DNA of 20,677 bases from an uncultured Coprococcus sp. (GTDB lineage: Bacteria; Bacillota_A; Clostridia; Lachnospirales; Lachnospiraceae). Position 1 is the stretch's first letter, and the number at the start of each line of letters is the position of its first letter. The translations under genes and the position numbers were made by a program. Below are positions 17,445 to 20,677 of the stretch, piece by piece. The stretch covers positions 1-20,677 of the forward strand of contig CAAGAB010000014.1 in assembly GCA_900767685.1 (NCBI GenBank), given 5' to 3'. The notes beneath the pieces were generated by a model. That model saw only the letters and a list, made by a program, of their open reading frames with translations. It was not told the DNA's origin and did not search any database.

Positions 17445-17491
17445 CTTATATGCGTGGGAGATGTCAGCAAACCAGGGATAAATGTATGAAT

Positions 17492-17495
17492 GGAG
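17492..17495 (+). promoter_or_regulatory. Ribosome-binding site favouring the later yfhO-like start
   Basis: GGAG lies 9 nt before the ATG at 17505. An in-frame ATG at 17490 overlaps it and is preceded, 11 nt away, by a weaker AGGGA (17474-17478). Either start is possible and changes the product by five residues. Confidence 0.45.
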
Positions 17496-17504
17496 AAAAA
17501 TAGA

Positions 17505-20267
17505 ATGGATAGTAATCTGACTAATGTGCCAGAGAAAAATCATGAAGAAAGAATAAAACATAATGAGAAAGGCTGCTCAAGAACTAAAAATAAACACTGG
17601 TATGTTGGGATCTTTATTGCATCAGTACTTTTGTATACTATAGTGATAGCGGTGGAGGGGGCATATCCGTTTGGAAAAAGGTGCTTCCTGACTGACGATG
17701 CATATGTCCAGTACAACACCATGCTAAGAACATTGATAGAGTATGTACACAGTGGTGACAAAAGTGCAATTCTATGGAATAGAGGTATGGGAACTGATAT
17801 GTACCTGACCGCACTTTATTACCTGATGAGTCCGTTTAACATCATCGCGTTGTTGATGGGGGAAAAGCATGTTGAATTAGCTCTTATCTTCATCATAGTG
17901 TTAAAAGGCTCACTGGTTACAGTCACAGGCCTATATTATTTCCGTAACACGACTGTGTTCGCGAATGAAGATAGGAACAGCAAGGCTGGTGGATGGGTCA
18001 GCTTTTGCTGTGCTCTGGCGTGGGGATTCTGTGGATACTTAGTTGCTTATGGACAGAATATCATATGGCTTGATGCGATTATTCTTACGCCGCTTATAGC
18101 TCTGGCTGTGGAGAAAGTGAATGTGGGGGAGTCATATATAAGATATATTCTTCTTCTTACGTTGGTGTTTATATTTAATTTTTATTATGCATTTTATGTA
18201 TGTATGTTCATAGTTGTATATTATATTCTTCTAGACAGACGAACTTTCGGAGAGCTGCTCAGAAATGGCTTGAAGCTGGCTGGATTGTCTGTGGCTGCAG
18301 TTATGCTGGCGGGAATAGTGTTGGTTCCTGCTGCACTCAGCATCATAAAAGCTGGTGACACAACCCTCAACAGTTCAGATACTCTGGACATGTGGGGAGA
18401 TTTTGGACATTATATTGTATCCTTTTTTCCGTTCAAAGAAGTGACAAATGGATATCTGTACAACAACAACAATTATTGCGGAACAATTGTAGTGTTGCTG
18501 CTGTTCGTATTTGTCCTGTCGTCATCGGTGTCACTTAAAGATAAACTGAAGTATGCTGCCGTAGTGTTGATGTTTATGCTTGCGGCTAATTTTCTGCCTC
18601 TTAATTATGTGTTCCATGGATTTGTTGTTCCGCACGGAACAGGAAATCGATTTGCAATTATTCTCACATTTGTCATGCTGATGATAGCCTATAGGATACT
18701 TACAGATATAGAGTCAGTGAAAACGTATGCAGTTGTTGGAGCCGGAATTGTAGGCGGAGTTGTATTTGCATTGTCATTTACAGATGAAAACATGCTTCAG
18801 GTGTTTTACTGTTATGTAGGATTTCTTCTGGTCATGGCAGTCAGCCTTATTGTTATGGTGCTGTTATCTAGAAAGAGCATAAAGAAAACTACAGCACTTG
18901 CCATCATAATGGTGCTGTGGGTGGCAGAAATATGCTGCAATATGGTTGTGACCATGAAAGACAAGGCAAATGAAGGAGACATGATTGATAATATACACTT
19001 GTCAGAGTGGAATGCACAGTATCAGATGCTTAATACGGATGGAAAATCGCGAAAGACAGCTCTGTTAAATGATAATTATGTGCAAAATTCTGACGTGAAC
19101 TGGTATTCATCGATGATAAATGGATATTATGTCAATGCGTTTGAGACCATGGGAATGGCACATTTTGATAATGTTGAGTGTGTGTATGACGGCGCGACAC
19201 CTCTTACAGCTATGATGTACAATGTCAGATATGTTCTGACGAACTCAAAGAATACAAATGGTGGATATCATCCAATATATAGCGGTGAGATATATAGCGT
19301 ATATGAGGCGGATGAGCTGGCTGACTGGGGATTTATGACAGGTGAAGACATAAAAACGTGGAATGCTGATGGAAATGTAGCAGAGAATCAATCCAAGTTC
19401 TTGGAATGTGGGTTTGGCGATGAACTGGCTGATCTGAATAGCGAAAATCTTCAGGACACCCTACAGCTTTCTCAGATTATGGAGCTTATTCCGTGGGGGG
19501 ATATATCCTATGATGTGGCACACGGATTGGGAATGCTGCAGAGATATATGGCGCCTGAGGGTAGATTTATAAACCGTGGACTTACACAGGTATTTAACTT
19601 TGGAGATTTTAAAGAAACAGGAATTGGTGAATACATATATTCGGGAAACAGTACCCAGTACCATGCGTGCGTACAGCTTCGATTTACAGCTGACAGAGAC
19701 ATGTATCTGTACGTGTACAGTGCAGATAACAGAGATCAGGCAGTTACCACGTATATAGATGGAGAAGAGTCTTCCACGGTTATGTATACATCGTCAGGGC
19801 AGCTTGCCTATGGAGGACATGTGAAAAAGGGACAGAAGGTGAAGGTGTCAGTCATGGGTGGAGCGTCTGTAGGCGAAACAGCACAGAAACAAATACAGCT
19901 TTATTGCTTTAATACTGCGTTATTTGATAAAGTGAAGCAGTATATAACAGACGAGACACTTACAGGTGACGGGTTTTCAGGCAACACCTTTAAGGGGCAT
20001 ATAACCGCAAAGAAGGATGGCGTGCTCTATCTGGCGTTCCCGTACAGTGACGGATACACGATATACGTGGACGGCAGAAAGGCAGAAAAAATTCTTCTCG
20101 GCAAGGGGAATATGGGAGTGGAATTGTCCAGTGGCGAACATGAGATAAAGCTTGAATATCATACGCCGGGATTTGCCTTTGGAATAATCGTAAGCTGTGC
20201 TGGATTGGTATTTTTAGTACTTATCTGCATGCATGGCAGAAGGAAAAGAAAAGCAGCTGTTAAATAA
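17505..20267 (+). CDS. yfhO: YfhO-family polytopic membrane protein, putative lipid-linked sugar transferase (GT-C type)
   Basis: 920 residues. A charged N-terminal tail is followed by a first membrane helix (WYVGIFIASVLLYTIVIAV), then a loop with DDAYVQY and LWNRGMGTD, which matches the conserved first extracellular loop of YfhO proteins; one of its Asp residues is the expected catalytic base of a GT-C fold. About 12 further membrane segments run to near residue 480. An extracellular domain of about 400 residues follows, with a beta-rich end (YVDGRKAEKILLGKGN), then a last helix (FGIIVSCAGLVFLVLICMH) and a basic tail. YfhO proteins in Bacillus and Listeria are linked to glycosylation of lipoteichoic acid from undecaprenyl-phosphate sugars; which polymer is modified here is unknown. 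It starts 60 nt after the peptidase gene, so cotranscription is likely. No clear terminator follows. Confidence 0.88.
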   Translation: MDSNLTNVPEKNHEERIKHNEKGCSRTKNKHWYVGIFIASVLLYTIVIAVEGAYPFGKRCFLTDDAYVQYNTMLRTLIEYVHSGDKSAILWNRGMGTDMYLTALYYLMSPFNIIALLMGEKHVELALIFIIVLKGSLVTVTGLYYFRNTTVFANEDRNSKAGGWVSFCCALAWGFCGYLVAYGQNIIWLDAIILTPLIALAVEKVNVGESYIRYILLLTLVFIFNFYYAFYVCMFIVVYYILLDRRTFGELLRNGLKLAGLSVAAVMLAGIVLVPAALSIIKAGDTTLNSSDTLDMWGDFGHYIVSFFPFKEVTNGYLYNNNNYCGTIVVLLLFVFVLSSSVSLKDKLKYAAVVLMFMLAANFLPLNYVFHGFVVPHGTGNRFAIILTFVMLMIAYRILTDIESVKTYAVVGAGIVGGVVFALSFTDENMLQVFYCYVGFLLVMAVSLIVMVLLSRKSIKKTTALAIIMVLWVAEICCNMVVTMKDKANEGDMIDNIHLSEWNAQYQMLNTDGKSRKTALLNDNYVQNSDVNWYSSMINGYYVNAFETMGMAHFDNVECVYDGATPLTAMMYNVRYVLTNSKNTNGGYHPIYSGEIYSVYEADELADWGFMTGEDIKTWNADGNVAENQSKFLECGFGDELADLNSENLQDTLQLSQIMELIPWGDISYDVAHGLGMLQRYMAPEGRFINRGLTQVFNFGDFKETGIGEYIYSGNSTQYHACVQLRFTADRDMYLYVYSADNRDQAVTTYIDGEESSTVMYTSSGQLAYGGHVKKGQKVKVSVMGGASVGETAQKQIQLYCFNTALFDKVKQYITDETLTGDGFSGNTFKGHITAKKDGVLYLAFPYSDGYTIYVDGRKAEKILLGKGNMGVELSSGEHEIKLEYHTPGFAFGIIVSCAGLVFLVLICMHGRRKRKAAVK

Positions 20268-20276
20268 AGACAGAAG

Positions 20277-20442
20277 GTATGTGTATAGCTGAATATGTAT
20301 AGCAGTGTATGCATAGCTGAGCATGTATATAGCTGAGTATGTATATCTGCGTATGCGTAGCTGAGTATATATAGCAGTGTATGAATATAGCTGAGTATGC
20401 ATAGCTGCGTATGCGTATAGTAGCAGTATGTCCGTGTATGGC
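20277..20442. repeat. Degenerate tandem repeat of 14/16-nt units between yfhO and efp
   Basis: Nine clear units and two decayed ones follow the consensus GTATG(C/T)ATAGCTGA, with 16-nt versions carrying an extra AT. Unit starts are 20277, 20293, 20307, 20321, 20337, 20351, 20365, 20379, 20395, 20409 and 20426. Endings vary in order CTGA, CAGT, CTGA, CTGA, CTGC, then CTGA, CAGT, CTGA, CTGC, hinting at a second-level duplication. Frames on the opposite strand stay open only because of the repeat and are not taken as genes. Confidence 0.85.
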
Positions 20443-20451
20443 AAAAAATAG

Positions 20452-20480
20452 TTGAAAAATTATTTCATATATTATAAAAT
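20452..20480 (+). promoter_or_regulatory. Probable sigma-A promoter for efp
   Basis: TTGAAA (20452-20457) and TAAAAT (20475-20480) are separated by 17 nt, close to the consensus TTGACA/TATAAT. The surroundings are very AT-rich. It would give an efp leader of about 55 nt. An overlapping TATAAA (20473-20478, 15-nt spacing) is the less likely -10. Confidence 0.6.
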
Positions 20481-20541
20481 GTGACAAGAAGTCTTTATAT
20501 TTAAGAAAGAAGTTTATATCTTTAAGGAGGATAAGATAGTT

Positions 20542-20677
20542 ATGGCAGAGATGATCTCAGCAGGTGATTTTAGAAACGGCGTTACAATCGAATTCGAGGG
20601 AAATATTTATCAGATTATAGAGTTCCAGCATGTTAAGCCAGGAAAGGGTGCAGCTTTCGTTAGAACAAAGCTTAAGA
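20542..20677 (+). CDS. efp: Elongation factor P, N-terminal part (cut by the window end)
   Basis: 45 codons are visible of a protein normally about 185 residues long. [20 protein letters not shown] and the loop [14 protein letters not shown] are the domain I signature of EF-P, the factor that enters ribosomes stalled at consecutive prolines. The tip lysine, the residue that receives the modification in other bacteria, is present (Lys35, PGKG). The modification type cannot be told from this fragment. AAGGAGG (20524-20530) lies 11 nt before the ATG; a second ATG at 20551 is possible but farther from the site. The upstream Xaa-Pro peptidase gene is the usual neighbour in Firmicutes, here separated by the yfhO-like gene. 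Confidence 0.96.
   Translation, partial: MAEMISAGDFRNGVTIEFEGNIYQIIEFQHVKPGKGAAFVRTKLK

Noticed and set aside
20214..20487. Two minus-strand open frames over the yfhO-efp gap
   Set aside because: Their Tyr/Thr/Ile/His-rich repeats simply mirror the 14/16-nt DNA repeat; they have no clear ribosome-binding site and overlap the end of yfhO.

Overview
The window looks like chromosome of a low-to-moderate GC Gram-positive anaerobe of the class Clostridia, most probably a Lachnospiraceae member. This is inferred from AT-rich codon use, strong AGGAGG/AGGGGG ribosome-binding sites, monoderm-type class III-signal pilins, a YfhO-family membrane protein and a Firmicutes-type EF-P. The genus cannot be fixed from the sequence alone. 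All genes are on the + strand.

Region 1 (about 1-14690) is the distal part of a type IV pilus (T4P) operon. It holds, in order: a PilM-PilN fusion, a PilO-like protein, four proteins with prepilin-type N-termini and a 2116-residue secreted protein. The four prepilins resemble an I/PilV-like, a very large K/PilX-like, a small H/FimU-like and a J/PilW-like minor pilin. Spacers are 3-35 nt, and several stop codons overlap the next Shine-Dalgarno sequence, so one polycistronic, partly translationally coupled unit is likely. A strong intrinsic terminator (14663-14691) closes it. The motor ATPase, platform protein, prepilin peptidase and major pilin are not in the window and are presumably upstream. 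The four minor pilins probably form the priming/tip complex. The giant last protein sits where PilY1 sits in proteobacterial minor-pilin operons and is my main candidate for an undescribed system: a pilus-tip or pilus-secreted effector/adhesin unrelated in sequence to PilY1.

Region 2 (14692-14862) is a 170-nt intergenic stretch with a 22-nt tandem duplication and a 27-nt imperfect dyad ahead of the housekeeping genes.

Region 3 (14875-20677) carries a fused shikimate dehydrogenase-shikimate kinase (chorismate pathway), an M24B Xaa-Pro aminopeptidase, a large polytopic YfhO-family protein and the start of efp. Between yfhO and efp lies a degenerate 14/16-nt tandem repeat of about 165 bp, followed by a plausible sigma-A promoter for efp. 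An M24 peptidase next to efp is a familiar Firmicutes neighbourhood, here interrupted by the yfhO-like gene.
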